From NCBI RefSeq assembly GCF_000699445.3, contig NC_067197.1, positions 34,207,809 to 34,271,808 on the forward strand: DNA of 64,000 nt, in the 5' to 3' direction. Shown here in pieces: positions 46,641 through 58,817 of this stretch. Position 1 is the stretch's first letter. Each line of letters starts with the position of its first letter. The notes under the pieces were generated by a model. That model was given only the letters and a program-made list of their open reading frames with translations, did not search any database and was not told where the DNA came from. The position numbers were made by a program, and so were the translations under genes. Origin of the DNA: Schistosoma haematobium. Its lineage: Eukaryota > Platyhelminthes > Trematoda > Strigeidida > Schistosomatidae.

Positions 46641-47330
46641 ATTCTCCATAATTATGATAATGTAAATTTTTTTTACATATTCTAGCAGAAGTCTACGACC
46701 GTAAAACAAGAAAACAATTGACTAAAAGCGGATAAAATGGATAAAGACTGGTGGTACAAAAGATTGGAATAAACTAAAACTAGCCTTGACGTCAAAAACT
46801 GAAAAACCGAATAGTAAGCTGAGGCAAAACCACAGTTAACTATTAACTTGGATAAAACTCAAAAAGAAAAGTAATATACAAACATACAGCTGAAGACAAA
46901 TTTTCTAGGCCAAGAATGGTACTTTTGTTGCGTAACGACAGAGCAAAAGTTTGAGAAATGCAAATCACTTTACGACTAAACTTCCCGTTCGTAAAGCGCG
47001 CGTATGAGACTAGATAATAAAGTGAGGCTATTTTAAGCTGGTCGTGACTTGCGACTTTTGTTTTCCTCAGCTTTAGTTTTTCTTAGTAATAGTGTTTACA
47101 ATTATCACCAGAAACTAGATGTACTGCCTTTTAAAAGTCAAAATTTCTTACTGGGGATTTGGTTTGCTAGAAAAGTTGATGTATTTTTGGTTGACTAAAC
47201 GTTCTACTTTAATTAGCGTATTCGAATACGAACAATTACATAGAAACAAGTAAATTAATTAGAAAAAGTCGCCGCTGTATTTCTTCATGGAAAACTAGTT
47301 TTTCAAACGTAATTCTTATCAAGGCAGTCA

Positions 47331-47356
47331 TATATATATATATATATATATATATA
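47331..47356. repeat. (TA)n microsatellite
   Basis: Thirteen TA units directly at the edge of a short RTE-C-derived repeat, at the position of its leader-tail deletion. Confidence 0.95.
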
Positions 47357-47645
47357 GTGGAGGAACGTCAGGAGATGCAGTCCCATGATAGCTGGTGACC
47401 GACAATAGGTTCATACGGCATTTGTTTCCTTAAGATCCTGGAGCCCATATGCACCATTGGTATGGAATCAGGGTTTTCTAACCCCCAGGTGGATTGTCCG
47501 TATCCACCAACCCGGTGGGAGCAGGACATTCGCTTTTCGTTCTCTCAACTTCGAAAACAACAATTATCTCATAGCATGTAAGAGTATTTCGAGAGGGAGC
47601 GTTGACTTTCCCCACTTTCAGCCGTACCGGGATATTCGGGGGTGT
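47357..47645 (-). mobile_element. Short RTE-C-derived repeat, copy 4
   Basis: It matches 33971-34290 closely, sharing variants such as cgacaataggtt and ggtatggaatcagggttttc. The 3' tail part is missing; a TA run lies where it would continue. Confidence 0.65.
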
Positions 47646-48599
47646 TTTTACATCGTCATCATAATTAATGAGTTTGTGGGCTATTCAAATTATGAAACGA
47701 CTAAAATTGTAATTTGATGCTTGATCGACTCTGATGTACTGTAGTTCGATGAACGTTTCTAGTTTCCCATCACTTGCATCCAAAGAAAGAAAACGAACAT
47801 TGTCACTCATTCTATCCAGTGACTGGAAACAACTGGATAGTTTAATGGTAATATGTTCAGTAATAATATTTTGGTATGATAATGTATTTATCATTTAGTT
47901 ATTTTTATAAATTACCATATAATAATTTTACGTTAGTTAAACTATGGGACGCCCCAACAACCATGTTCAATAAACCCAACTCAAACTTGTTGGGAAAAAC
48001 ATTTGTATGGTTATAATAAGTGTGTATTGATGTATGTAACAGTGAGTTAATTCATAATCAGTCAATCCACTTGATAAGCAATATATTCTTTTGCAACTGA
48101 TCTCCTTTATTTAAACAAGTCTGTGCCAAGTAAAAGTCCTTAATTAAGTGGTGATGCAACTAATATGTTCAGGTTTGTGAACTTTTTACTGTAGTCACAT
48201 TGTTTGTATGAGAATGGGATAGTACACTTTTGTGTATGTCAAGGGCTCGAACTCTAAAGGGCATATTACTTAATTTAATTACCCACCACCTTATAAAAAG
48301 ACAAACCCGATCTACCATATCCTTATCAATTTTATCGCTATCTTGACTAAAAGATCAATTGTTAGTAAAAGAAATATGATTAATAAACCAAATACTTTGT
48401 GGGATTCTATTTCAGTCTAAATTTATGTATTTTTATAGATTATTTGGTAACAGTAAAATTCCACATGAACTGCAATTATTTCAGCAATACTAAGCATCTT
48501 TATTTCAGTTTCTTAACTGTTATACTTATGATTATGACTATGGACCGTAATCTTTATTCACTGTTTGTGAATTTTTCCAGTATATTAAAAGATTATTAG
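47646..48599. other. Intergenic, nothing recognised
   Basis: AT-rich without a supportable gene. Confidence 0.35.
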
Positions 48600-49309
48600 T
48601 TGTTTGGCCTTTATTGTTGCGCGATGTCCATCACTCAACGACTTATACACCCAGATTTCAACTGTTTAATTCCGATTTGGAGCTCAGTTATATTGACACC
48701 ATCGTTGCTGCTACCTTGACGTAGTGGTTGGGCTTGCCTATCGTTATGAACCAGTCGGGCTATACTAGCTGGAACAATCGTTCCTCAATGTCCTACCATT
48801 CCAGGCACATCGGTCGAGGAGCATTGAGACTAAAAGCAGCAAACCGGAGGTCCGAGAGCAAAGTCGTACCACTGACCACGGAGGTGTGACGGCAGTTAGG
48901 TGTTTCCCCCAGACAACCAGCATGACAGCGATGCTGTCTTCCCACAAAGAAGGGCGGTGTTAGAAAATGTTGACTCTAAAAAATGCACATCTCACCCTTA
49001 TCCCACGCATTCCCGTCTCCGGTGGTAAGGTTTCAACGAGTACGAAGCTAGCACGAAAATTGTTCACAAAAGGGTCGCATGTGACCGGCTCTTCGATCAG
49101 CCAACAAATACATTGTTAATTATATGATGAAAAGATATAGATTAGTATTTTTTGCAATGATATTCACAATAAATCTCCCTCTTCAAATCCTATTATTCCT
49201 CCTACCTTGACTTTCACTTCTAAACTTTCTCGTTTTATTTCTTCCTCAAGCGTCACCATCACTAACGATTCTAGTGCACGAAATATTGTCCCAGGTCCAC
49301 TGAAACCTC

Positions 49310-49966
49310 GCTCCAAAATACACATTGAAGCCTTCAACGTATGCAACGTATGTCCAATCAACCAGCGGGCCTCCTTGGCTAAGACCCTAGAATCTCGTAC
49401 GATTGATGTATGCTATGACTCCGAAACACACATTCAGGATCCTAATGTGGTCATTCACTTGACCTCCCCTCGGCAAAACAGAGAGCCGACGAGATAAACT
49501 CTCCGTGTATCTGGCTATCCAGTGGCAAATTCTCGTGGACTGGCGGTTGTAGGCATAGCACTAAGTATTAGGGCAGAACAAGCACTCTTAGAATAAATCT
49601 CTGTTAACAGTCGCCTGTGTGCTGTTCGGCTAGACGGCTCCGTAAGAACTCGGAAGGATAGAAATACACGTTGCCTTTTCGTCGTTTTTATCTACGCTCT
49701 CACTGACTGCAGCCCGGATGAAGTGAAAGGTGAACTTTACAGAAACCATACTGAAATTCTTCAAAAACCTAAACACTCAGACATAGTACTCGTAGCAGCT
49801 GACTTTAATGCCCAAGTAGGTAGCTTAAACCAAAAAGAAAGACAATTAGGTGGGTATTTCGGTATTCCGGCTCAGCGAACAAATAATGGTGACCGCCTGC
49901 TGCAACTGCGCTCAGACAATCGTTTATTTTCAACACGCACCAATTTCAAACATAGAGATATTGTCT
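49310..49966 (+). pseudogene. RTE-B apurinic-type endonuclease, interrupted
   Basis: First frame: HIEAFNVCNVCPINQRASLA, TIDVCYDSETHIQDP (SET motif with the catalytic Glu). After a frame change near 49500: GLAVVGIALSIRAEQALL, CLFVVFIYALTDCS. From 49723: HSDIVLVAADFNAQVG (the GDxN position reads ADFN) and RQLGGYFG. At least two frame breaks and one stop. Confidence 0.75.
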
Positions 49967-50541
49967 AACAGGGTGACCCTCTTCACTGAACCAACGATGA
50001 ACCCTATTGCCATCAGTCATCGTTGGAGAGGCTCGGTAGAAAACTGCCGCTCATTCTGGAATACATTTTTAGGCTTTGATCATTCTCTAATAAGAGCACG
50101 TATTTAATTGCGCCTCAATGGACGCAGAAAAGCCACATTAAGAAGACCCATTTCAGTCGAACTCAGCGATGAAAAAGCCAAAGGAAAATTCCGTGAACAA
50201 CTGAACTCACACTTGGGCAATTTCGAAAACGAGGCTGACCCAGATATTGCTTGGGGATATATACGAACATCTATGGAAACAGCAGCGATAATCATTGGTA
50301 ATTTGAACCAAAATGTTACGGAAAACCATCGGATTTCTACTACATCCTCATAAACCTATCCCATTAGGCTCTGAACACTGATGAGCGAGAACAAATCAGA
50401 TTTAGGTTGACCAAAAGTCTGCGGGACGATCATGAGCAGTGTTGGGCAACGAAAGCAGAAGAGAGGGAGAAGGCAGCGGCTGTAGGTAACAAAAGACAGC
50501 TTTTAAGACCAACAAAAAACTGGAATTAAGAAGTCGTGTGA

Positions 50542-50885
50542 GTGAGACGTCGGAAAAAGACGACACTCTTCTGCTCTCAGTCCAGACGTTTAGAACGATG
50601 GGCGGGACATTTTAGAAAACAGTTCAGCTGGCCTTCAGTTACTCTACAACTACCCTCCATTCCCAGACAGTGTGAATGGAACATTGAAATAAGTCCCCCA
50701 ACTTTAGGTGAAGTTCAAAAGGCTATAGTTAATCTGAAACGAGGAAGGGCAGCTGGTCCAGATGGATTGGTTCCAGAAGTCTTCAAGGATGGTGGTTCAA
50801 TTTTAGCGATTAGGTTGACCAATATTTTAGCTAAAATCTGGGAACTGAATGTAATCCCATCTGACTGGTCGAAATCACTGATCGT

Positions 50886-50977
<92 letters not shown>

Positions 50978-52246
50978 GATCAAAATTATCCTGTGAATAA
51001 CTATAGAGGGATTAGTTTAACTAATATAGTATCTAAAATAGTAGCCTCTATAATTATCGGGCGCCTAACTAAGACTCGTGAACTGCAAACACGAGAAAAT
51101 CAGGCTGGCTTCAGAACCAGTCGTGGCTGCATCGACCACATATTCACCATTCGTCAGGTTCCAGAACATAGGCATACTTATCGGCGTCCGACAATGGTGG
51201 TCTTTCTTGACCTAAAAGCAGCATTTGACTCGGTAGACCGCGAGATTCTGTGGCAGTGTCTATCATTGAAAGGCGTACCTCAGAAGTACATAAACCTTGT
51301 GAAGGCTCTTTACTCGAACACTACCAGTCGAGTCAGAGCTTATGGCGAACTGTCATCTACTTTTGCAGCCTCAAGTGGTGTCTGTCAAGGCTGTCCACTT
51401 TCTCCATTTTTGTTGAACTTCATCATGGACCTACTGATGGAAATAACATTCTCGTCTACTGAATTCTCGGGCATTGATTTCCTTCCAGGAGGTCCACTTA
51501 TCGACTTAGAATACGCAGATGACATAGTCCTGTTTGGTGAAGACGCTGATAAAATGCAGAGTCTTTTGGTAGCACTGAGCAACAATGCCAGAATGTTTGT
51601 AATGCGCTTCTCTCCCTCTAAATGCAAGTTGTTGCTTCAGGACTGGTCTGCGTCAACACCTGGAGTAAGGATAGGGAGTGAAGTAGTCGAACGCGTTGAC
51701 AACTTCACTTATTTTGGGGATCTGATTAGCCGTAATGGGTTGGTGTCTGACGAAATCTCAGCACGGATTCGAAAAGCTCGCTTGGCTCTTGCCAACTTAC
51801 GTCACCTATGGCGAAGGCGAGATATCCGTCTGTCAATTAACGGACGAGTATACTGCGTGGCAGTTCGTTCTGTTTTACTTTACGGCTGCGAAACGTGGCC
51901 ATTAAGAGTAGAAGACACTCGTAAGTTACTAGTCTTTGATCACATATGTCTTATAAATGTTGCTCGCATCTGGTGGGATCATCGGGTAAGTAATAGTGAG
52001 GTTAGACACAGGGTATTAGGGAATGATGGTAAATCAGTTGATGAGGTTGTGAATCTTCATCGACTGAGATGGTTGGGCCACGTATTACGCATTCCCAACC
52101 ATCGATTACCACGACGCGCAATGCTGACTAGTGTTGGATACGGCTGGAAGGAAGTTAGGGGTAGCCAAACCAAAACGTGGTATCAGTGCTTGAAGTCAGT
52201 GACTTCTGGTCTGAGCCATGTTGGTGGATGCGAACTACTTGGTTAG
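50542..52246 (+). pseudogene. RTE-B reverse transcriptase and C-terminal domain, frame-broken
   Basis: The first part (50542-51000) has SPPTLGEVQKAIVNLKRGRA, AAGPDGLVPEVFKD and SDWSKSLIVP, then a TA tract and KGSKLSCE-stop. A one-base shift at about 50995 moves to the second ORF (50993-52246, 417 codons). It starts NNYRGISLTNIVSKI, with FLDLKAAFDSVDR (residues 71-83, first catalytic Asp), SSGVCQGCPLSPFLLN and LEYADDIVLFGED (YADD at 174-177). The thumb-like and C-terminal part follows: RHLWRRRDIRL, LLYGCETWPL, RLRWLGHVLRIPNHRLPRRA. The product would reverse-transcribe LINE RNA at the nicked target. Confidence 0.88.
50889..50974. repeat. (TA)n microsatellite inside RT coding region
   Basis: Forty-three TA units lie between the codons for IVP and KGSK of the RTE-B reverse transcriptase. 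The family has only a few codons here, so the run grew from a short native TATATA seed. Confidence 0.97.
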
Positions 52247-52763
52247 GGTCCACGCGACTATCGTAACCAATGTTTGGTGACTCTGGGTGATATGGCTCAG
52301 AATCGATCACAATGTATTAGGTGTATACACTCTTTGTCTTCCCTTAAACCGAGAGACTAAAATTACTTCATACCTGTAATATATCCTTATATACAATATT
52401 TCTTTTATATATTACTAACATGAAAGTAACTGCTTCTACGAATTTGGTGTTCATGTTGTTATGCCAATGAGGCATGGCAACGTAGACCGATGCATATATG
52501 TTCCTAGTCTGACGTTGTAGCTGACTGATTCAGATTCACGTGTCCTGGTTTAGGCTTCCGATCATAAATGTAGCCCAAGAGTCAGTGCATTGTCATGTGT
52601 CAGTTTAATGAATTCGGTTAACTGGGGATTTGATATGACTAGATCAAATTGGCTAGTATGTCAATATTTGAGTCCAATTTCAAATTAAAAGATTTATTTA
52701 GGAATTTAACGATGTAGCTACTCGATAAAATCACAATCCGAAATGTAATCAAAATACTAAAGA

Positions 52764-53779
52764 CCACTCTAAGCAACAATGCAAGCATGTTCGGGATGCG
52801 ATTCTCTCCCTCGAAATGCAAAATGTTGCTTCAGGATTGGGTTACATCGACACCCGAACTAGTGATAGGGAGTGAAGTAGTTGAGTGTGTCGACCGCTTC
52901 ACTTATCTTGGAAGTCTCATCAGCCCTTGTGGTTTAGTGTGTGACGAGATCTCAGCACGGATACAGAAGGTTCGACTAGCTTTTGCCAACTTGCGTCATT
53001 TATGGCGTAGGCGAGATGTCCGTCTATCAACCAAAGGACGTGTTTACTGCGCAGTAGTTCGTTCCGTCCTACTTTATGGCAGTGAAACATGGCCGGTAAG
53101 AGTAGAGGATATCCGTAGGCTACTAGTATTTGATCATAGGTGTCTTCGAAACATTGCTCGTATATCATGGGACCATCGAGTAAGTAACACAGTTGTTAGG
53201 AAACGGGCACTAGGTAAGGATGGCAAATCAATTGATGAAGTAGTGAAACTTCATCAGTTGGGATGGCTGGGACATGTGTTACGTATGCCCAACGACCGAC
53301 TGCCTCGACGTGCTATGTTCAGTGGTATAGGAGTAGGTGTGAAGAAAGCTAGGGGGGCCAAACCAAAACATGGCACAAGTCCATGAAGTCACTGACAAGT
53401 GAACTGAGTCATGTTGGTAGGTGTAGACTACCTGGTTGGGGACCGCGAGATGATAGCAACCGATGGTTAGAGACCCTGAATGACATGGCTCAAAATCGTT
53501 TGCAATGGCGCAGGTGCATCCACTCTCTGTGTTCTCCCAAATTCTAATCTTCTGAATTCTTCATGTCCCTTTTTTCCTCTTTCTAAATTTATTTCACTGT
53601 ATTATACTCTTTATGTAACATCTCTAAACCCTAATCTTCCCGATTACTGCTTATACTCTTATTACCTCTACCACTACGGGATTTGAATCGACCACTGCAT
53701 CTCTGTGCTAATGTGGTGTGGCAACTCGAACTGATGTACGTACGTACAAAGTTCTCCGTTGTTACTGACTGACTGACTG
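52764..53779 (+). mobile_element. RTE-B 3' part, truncated insertion with 8-bp target duplication
   Basis: The direct repeat actaaaga is at 52756-52763 and 53780-53787. The insert starts inside the RT (SNNASMFGMRFSPSKCKMLL) and runs through the C-terminal domain to the 3' UTR, ending in gtacgtacgtac and a (gact)n tail. One frame break near 53355 separates the 199-codon ORF from the end of the coding region. It is the youngest-looking RTE-B copy with 23217-23868. Confidence 0.85.
52787..53386 (+). pseudogene. RTE-B RT C-terminal ORF
   Basis: 199 codons covering the part after the catalytic palm: MRFSPSKCKMLLQDW, DRFTYLGSLISPCGL, NLRHLWRRRDVRLSTKGRVY, LLYGSETWPVRVEDIRRLLV and GWLGHVLRMPNDRLPRRAMF. 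It lacks the catalytic Asp residues, so no polymerase activity. A base missing near 53355 (gggggccaaacc versus ggggcggccagacc at 23431) ends the frame early. Confidence 0.8.
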
Positions 53780-54365
53780 ACTAAAGAACAGTTTTTTCAT
53801 TTCACAATATGCTCATCAGTGATTCACCTTGACGTATATAACTCAAGCTGTTAATATTTTTCGAATATGGGCAATTAACTGAAGAGAACAAACTACCAAA
53901 ATTTACTGATCATTGAATTACAAGTGTATCGCTCAACATGTTCTATTTCTCTATTTTTCCGTATCACAAATCACCTAGTATCCTGACTGGACAGTTTCCA
54001 GCGGGATCTTTTGATTAATTACCACCCATATTATCACTGTTGAAACTGACTATATCTGCAAATAATTTACAATTTGTTAGTTTTATTTGTTTCCAATTTA
54101 ATTAACTTTTTTTTTTCAAAAAATTTCGATTTCAGACATTCTGATCGTTGTTTTTGTGCTCATTCAGTAATCTTTTTGATTTAAATACAATGCATATCAC
54201 TCCATAAACCTTCCGGACCCTGATATTTAATTTTACGTTTAACGACATACAGTATGAGGTTTATACAGCTAATAATTGGCTGTGAACAATGTGTTTACTG
54301 TTTTTCCTGACTTTGTTTATTCAGTATACTCTGAGGATAGGTAGTGTGTTCCGTGATATTTCAAA

Positions 54366-54974
54366 ATGTTTTTAGAATCTGATGTATTTTCACAGCTTGA
54401 ACAATATGAGTTATTTGAGAGACCATCCTTTCGTATCGCTCGAGATATTAGTGGACGGCAGACCAGGCAAACTGTATTTTATGCATGGGGAAGGTAATTA
54501 TTGTTTTTTACTCATTCCTCTAGATCATGGTATTTGGTTCTTCATCGTGAAACATCGTTTCATAATTTTAACTTGTCAGTCAGATTTATCAGTACAAATG
54601 GTACCTACTCTTTTTATCCGAAAACAAAATATGCAGAATTACATACTGGCTATGTATCAGGTTCAAACCAATCATTTGTGTTAGCTCATTTGGAACCATA
54701 CACTTCACTGCTTAGCGCTCATATTCATATGGAATCAGATATTTTTGTTATTGAGGTAAATTATAGTATATTAATTATTATTCTTAGCCATTGTCTGATT
54801 ACACAAGCTATATTGGAAATAATTCTATGTTAATGTATCGCGTAAGAGATATTCAATTTAAAAAGATACTAAAGTAAGTGTTTGATTTCCTTTCTCTGAC
54901 TTGTTAACTTCATTTTAGTAAATCGATGAATTATAAATCAGCCACTTTATTGGCCCTAGAAACTGATACATTTG
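54366..54974 (+). CDS. ADAM17: ADAM17-like metalloprotease, prodomain exons
   Basis: Four exons separated by tiny introns: 54366(or 54376)-54493, 54524-54755, 54788-54873 and 54919-54974, with introns of 30, 32 and 45 bp, all GT-AG and in frame. They encode WYLVLHRETSFHNFNLSV, LHTGYVSGSNQSFVLAHLEP, SDIFVIEPLSDYTSY and SMLMYRVRDIQFKK. This is the order of the ADAM10/17 prodomain, where an H-T/F-G-x-V block and an M-L-x-Y-x-x-x-D-I block are conserved. The latter favours ADAM17 over ADAM10. No signal peptide follows the ATG at 54366, and tttttag before 54376 is a usable acceptor, so an upstream exon outside the recognised region is likely. The prodomain keeps the protease latent in the secretory pathway. 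Confidence 0.75.
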
Positions 54975-57189
54975 GTTAGTTAGTGGTAGTTTAATTACAC
55001 TTAAATGTGATAAAAAAATCTTTTTTAAAATATACACGCCACTTCATATATAAGCTAAATAATAGGCTATTTTTTAATTGACGAGTTATCTTACTGTGTA
55101 GAGTTTTTTCATTAGGATCATGTTAGTGTATACTTTTAAATTTTTTTACATGATACTATGGGCTAGAACTAGGCCTAACACTCAGGATTTAATTAATTGG
55201 AGAATGAGCCACACACAAATTGACTTTATCCAATCGTTTATGTCATTTAATAATGTTATTTTCGTATGGATATTTTGTATATAAGCTCGCCTTTTTACTA
55301 TATAAAAAACCTATTCTTCTGGATAATGGGCTTGTCTTTAACCCTGACTGATTCGAGGTCTTACGTCGATAGTTTGATCTCGTAAACAGCTATCACTCGG
55401 GTACTTCATCAATTCATGTCATCTATCAACCGACATCCTCTTTGATTTTAACAGTTGAAAATTCGTTCATAAAAGCATAAAATCCTGTCATAACGAGTAA
55501 TTATATCATTTTTGCTCCCCAGTATGTCTGTGTTTTGGTAAATATACCTTGCTGTCAGTTTCCACACCGGTTTTCACTTGAAAAGGATTTTTTAGCCTCT
55601 CCTCATATTTTGTTCCCACTCTACGTCTTCTTGTTCTCTATAGCAGTTTAAGAAAACCGTTCACTAGTGAAATGACTACAGCTTGGTGCTACAGGGGTAT
55701 GACGCAATCAATAATTATTTGTTCTGCATAGTAATGAGTGTAGCCTATTTTTGTCCATGGAGTTGTGATAGTTGACCTAATAATTTACATAATTATCAAT
55801 CTGGACCATCTTTCGCACTGTCATTATGTTGTTTTGCCTATGAAAGGTCAAACAGACGACACTTCGGTCAGACCAGTTCTGACCTATGTTCATGAAACGT
55901 TTCCTCTTCGAACTGAATATGGTTAACGATCCTGTCTCTGATCATCGTTGTCTCCTATGGATTGTTAACATCCAGTGGCAACACCACGTAAGTAATGTTG
56001 AGGTCCAGTAGTATATTTGATTGCAGTCCAACTATCTTAAAGCATCGAGACTATCGGCTTGGGCATGCGTTACGAATGACATCCCAGGGACCTCCATATC
56101 ATGCATTATTTCCCGACGTTTGGAATGTGTGGGAGAAGAGCAAAAGTGGTAAGTTTATGATATGGTACCTTGGCATAAAAGCTAGTTATATAAGACCGTG
56201 ACCTGTCCGTCCATGACTTCCTAGTCCTGGAGATCATAAAAACCCGACTTGAGACATCATCATATATGTCTCAAAAAATAAACCCAGTAGCTATCATTCT
56301 GTTAGTTGCTGGAATTTATAGAATTAAGATAAACCCTTTTAAATGAAAGGACGTATCTCAGTTGTATTTTCAACTAAATTAAATCTTATTTTGTTAACCA
56401 CTGTTCGCATCCATATTTTCGTTAACTGTAAGGCTCTTTCCTCCTCTTTTCTTCACAACTTTAAACCGATGCATGTTTGTGACCTGTCGCAAGCTGTTTT
56501 TCTGTCAGTAGGTGTCACTTGTTCACGCAGTTAACTATATCATTACTGTAACTTTGTACCACTTCTCTTCGTTAGATTGTATCCAAAGGCGTTTACGCAC
56601 AAACCCTATTTATCAGAGTTACGAGCAGCTATTATTGATTAATAGTCGATGTAATATGGCGGTCATACTTGTCATAGATACCCATTCGGTACATATTAGC
56701 TGACATTACTTGTTTGATATTCAAATTTTCTGTGGTGAATCCATTAAGGACAAGTGACTGCATAATTGTCTGTAAATTTGTGGGACAAAGGTACGTTTTT
56801 AATTAAGTTAAATAAATAGTTAATGTTCTTATCCATTTCAAACGTTTCTGTTGCACTAGACATTAGCTTATATCAGTCTTTATGCCAGATATGTTACACC
56901 TGACAGATATAATATGTATCTCAGGTCTTAGTTCCTAGAAAACTACATTTTATCAGTGTTGTTGCCAAATGCTATGCGTCTTTCTATTAGTGTTATGAAG
57001 AGTTGTTCATATACAGTAGATTGAGAATGAATTTTACGATCATTGAGTCTCAGTATCTGTTTATTTACAATTTTCCGGTGAACCGATTTTCAATTTGTCT
57101 AATTCATTATTTTTTTGTAGTTTATTAATTGAGCGACCAATTTACTGTTCACCATGTTCTGTTTCAATTTCCATTCTCTTTTTTTACAG
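54975..57189 (+). other. Long intron of the ADAM17-like gene
   Basis: A 2.2-kb intron separates the prodomain exons from the furin-site exon. It contains a degenerate RTE-C fragment (55930-56260); the remainder is AT-rich and unremarkable. Confidence 0.6.
55930..56260 (+). mobile_element. RTE-C C-terminal remnant
   Basis: Across frames the segment reads VSDHRCLLWIVNIQWQHHVS, then LKHRDYRLGHALRMTSQGPP and VWEKSKSGKFMIW. This is the LINE C-terminal module with its R-L-G-H-x-L-R-M motif. Diverged and broken; it matches the 16990-17330 style of family C. Confidence 0.6.
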
Positions 57190-57701
57190 ATGTCTATATT
57201 AGACGAAAACGTTTCAACCCCATACAATTACAGCGCAAACTTTGTCGCCTTACACTCGTCGCTGATTACGATTTTTTCACTAATTTGGGAAATAGAAATG
57301 GACCTAAAACTATCAGTCATGTTGTTAGTTTTTTTACTATTTGTTATCATGTTAATTTAATAATTTACATTCTTTTACTAAAGATTAAAGTATTTGACCG
57401 GTTAAATTATCTGTTTCTTACTTCGAAATTTTTGGATGATAAGCATGATGAAATGATTGGCTATGGCTTTTTATTACATGAGGTAAGTGTGTGCCAACTT
57501 TGATTACTACTATTACTATTATTATTATCACTATTGTTATTGCTATGTAATATTATCATTCCCCTATTTGACCTTAGTTGGTACTGTTTTCTCTCAACAC
57601 TATAGATCGTAATCCATGAATCATGGACAGCTGATCACGGTCACTATAATTCACCAACTGATTTAGGTGGGAAAATCTGGACAGCTACATCCCTGTTGCG
57701 T
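57190..57701 (+). CDS. ADAM17: ADAM17-like metalloprotease, furin site and start of catalytic domain
   Basis: Exon 57190-57320 follows a tttttacag acceptor and begins DVYIRRKRFNP, where RRKR is a furin-type cleavage site. LCRLTLVADYDFFTNLG is then the first strand of the metalloprotease domain. A 63-bp intron (GTTGTT donor, weaker than usual) leads to 57384-57482 (FDRLNYLFLTSKFLDD, IGYGFLLHE). A third exon, 57606-57701, encodes IVIHESWTADHGHYNSPT and IWTATSLLR, ending at GTAAGT. The zinc-binding HExxHxxGxxH exon is not in the window before 58334 and should lie beyond the gypsy insertion or the window end. The mature enzyme would shed ectodomains at the cell surface. Confidence 0.75.
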
Positions 57702-58280
57702 GTAAGTTTTTGATAAATATTTATTTCGAAATATATTTCGTTGACATCATAAAGGTTCCTTTTATTTAATATTTATTGTGATAGAAGAGTATTACTACAT
57801 GAGTAGACCACACGTTCATTTACGTATTTTCACATCAAAAATGAAATTGAACTCGACAAAATAGTCAGATAAAAGTCCATTTCTATAAGATTTAGTTTTC
57901 ACGAAACAAATTTATCGTAAATTTCGTTTTCAAATGGCCACGACTACGCTTGACCAACTGAATAGTTAAGAACACGACTGACATTGAAAGTCCTAAAACT
58001 CATGTAGTATATTTCCACTCAATATTATAATCTAAAGTCAACTGGATGGTACAATGAAATAGCGTCTCACTAGTTAATCTATATTTAATTAGTTGAGCTG
58101 TATATTAAGGTCAGAATAATATACAGTGACAGATTTCACGGAAATATGCAAATCCTATATAATTTTTCTTTAGTTAAAAATTAAGAGAAGTCACTTAGGG
58201 AATCAAGCAATAAAACAATGCTGGTAAGTAGATGTTATCCATTTTGTTTCTCAGCTTATTATCCTTAATTACCAGAAATG

Positions 58281-58283
<3 letters not shown>

Positions 58284-58332
<49 letters not shown>

Positions 58333-58333
58333 T
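58284..58333. repeat. (ATT)n tail/microsatellite
   Basis: About 16 ATT units. On the minus strand this is an (AAT)n run directly following tttatgtgtttaaataat of the adjacent short repeat, so it is that element's 3' tail. Confidence 0.9.
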
Positions 58334-58800
58334 AAACACATAAACATTGTTACAGAGAAGCACCAAATATATGTGTCGCACACATTAGTTATCATTTAAT
58401 TTGCGTGTGGGATGAGACATTACCCGGGCGCCCAAAACAAAGCAAGTGGTTTCCTCAAAGTGTCACAAGCCTTTGACATAAAGGTCTAATCTACAAGGCA
58501 GTAGAGCAACATTAGATGTAGTCCCATGATAGCCAATGGTCAAGGTTAGGTTCATATACCATTTTTTCCTCAGGATCCTGTAATCCATGTACCCCATTAG
58601 TTTGGATTCAGGGCTTTCAAACTCTTCTAGATGTGTCTTCCTTATCCACCAACCCGGTTTGAGCGCCGGACATTCGCTTTTCTTCCTTTCAATTTTGTAA
58701 ACAACACTCCTCCGCGGTGCCTAGAATCTCATATAGAGACACATGTTGGACCTGGTAAAATATTCTATTTGAGTCATTACCTTTCCTGGAGGAGAACTCT
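58334..58800 (-). mobile_element. Short RTE-C-derived repeat, copy 5
   Basis: On the minus strand: leader sequence with tgttgtttacaaaattg and gtccggcgctcaaaccggg, then gtcccatggtag-type core (as gatagccaatgg here), then ctgtaacaatgtttatgtg and an (AAT)n tail. It lies directly left of the gypsy LTR. Diverged from the other copies. Confidence 0.7.
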
Positions 58801-58817
58801 AAAACAACCTAAATAGT

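Larger units (their letters stand above)
48600..52520 (+). mobile_element. RTE-B LINE, near full length, inactive
   Basis: Leader (about 48600-49300) with a GC-richer patch is followed by endonuclease (about 49310-49966), reverse transcriptase and C-terminal domain (about 50560-52325) and a 3' UTR ending near 52510 in gttgtagctgactgattc. It is an older subfamily than the three truncated RTE-B copies, which share a different 3' UTR. Multiple stops and frame changes, plus an 86-bp TA run inside the RT, make it inactive. The left boundary is approximate. Confidence 0.8.

Noticed and set aside
53730..53780. gtacgtacgtac and (gact)n as a regulatory palindrome
   Set aside because: Present at the same place in all three truncated RTE-B copies; it is the 3' terminal repeat of the LINE.
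58195..58395. 66-codon minus ORF with a poly-Asn run
   Set aside because: Translation of the (ATT)n tail of a short repeat.
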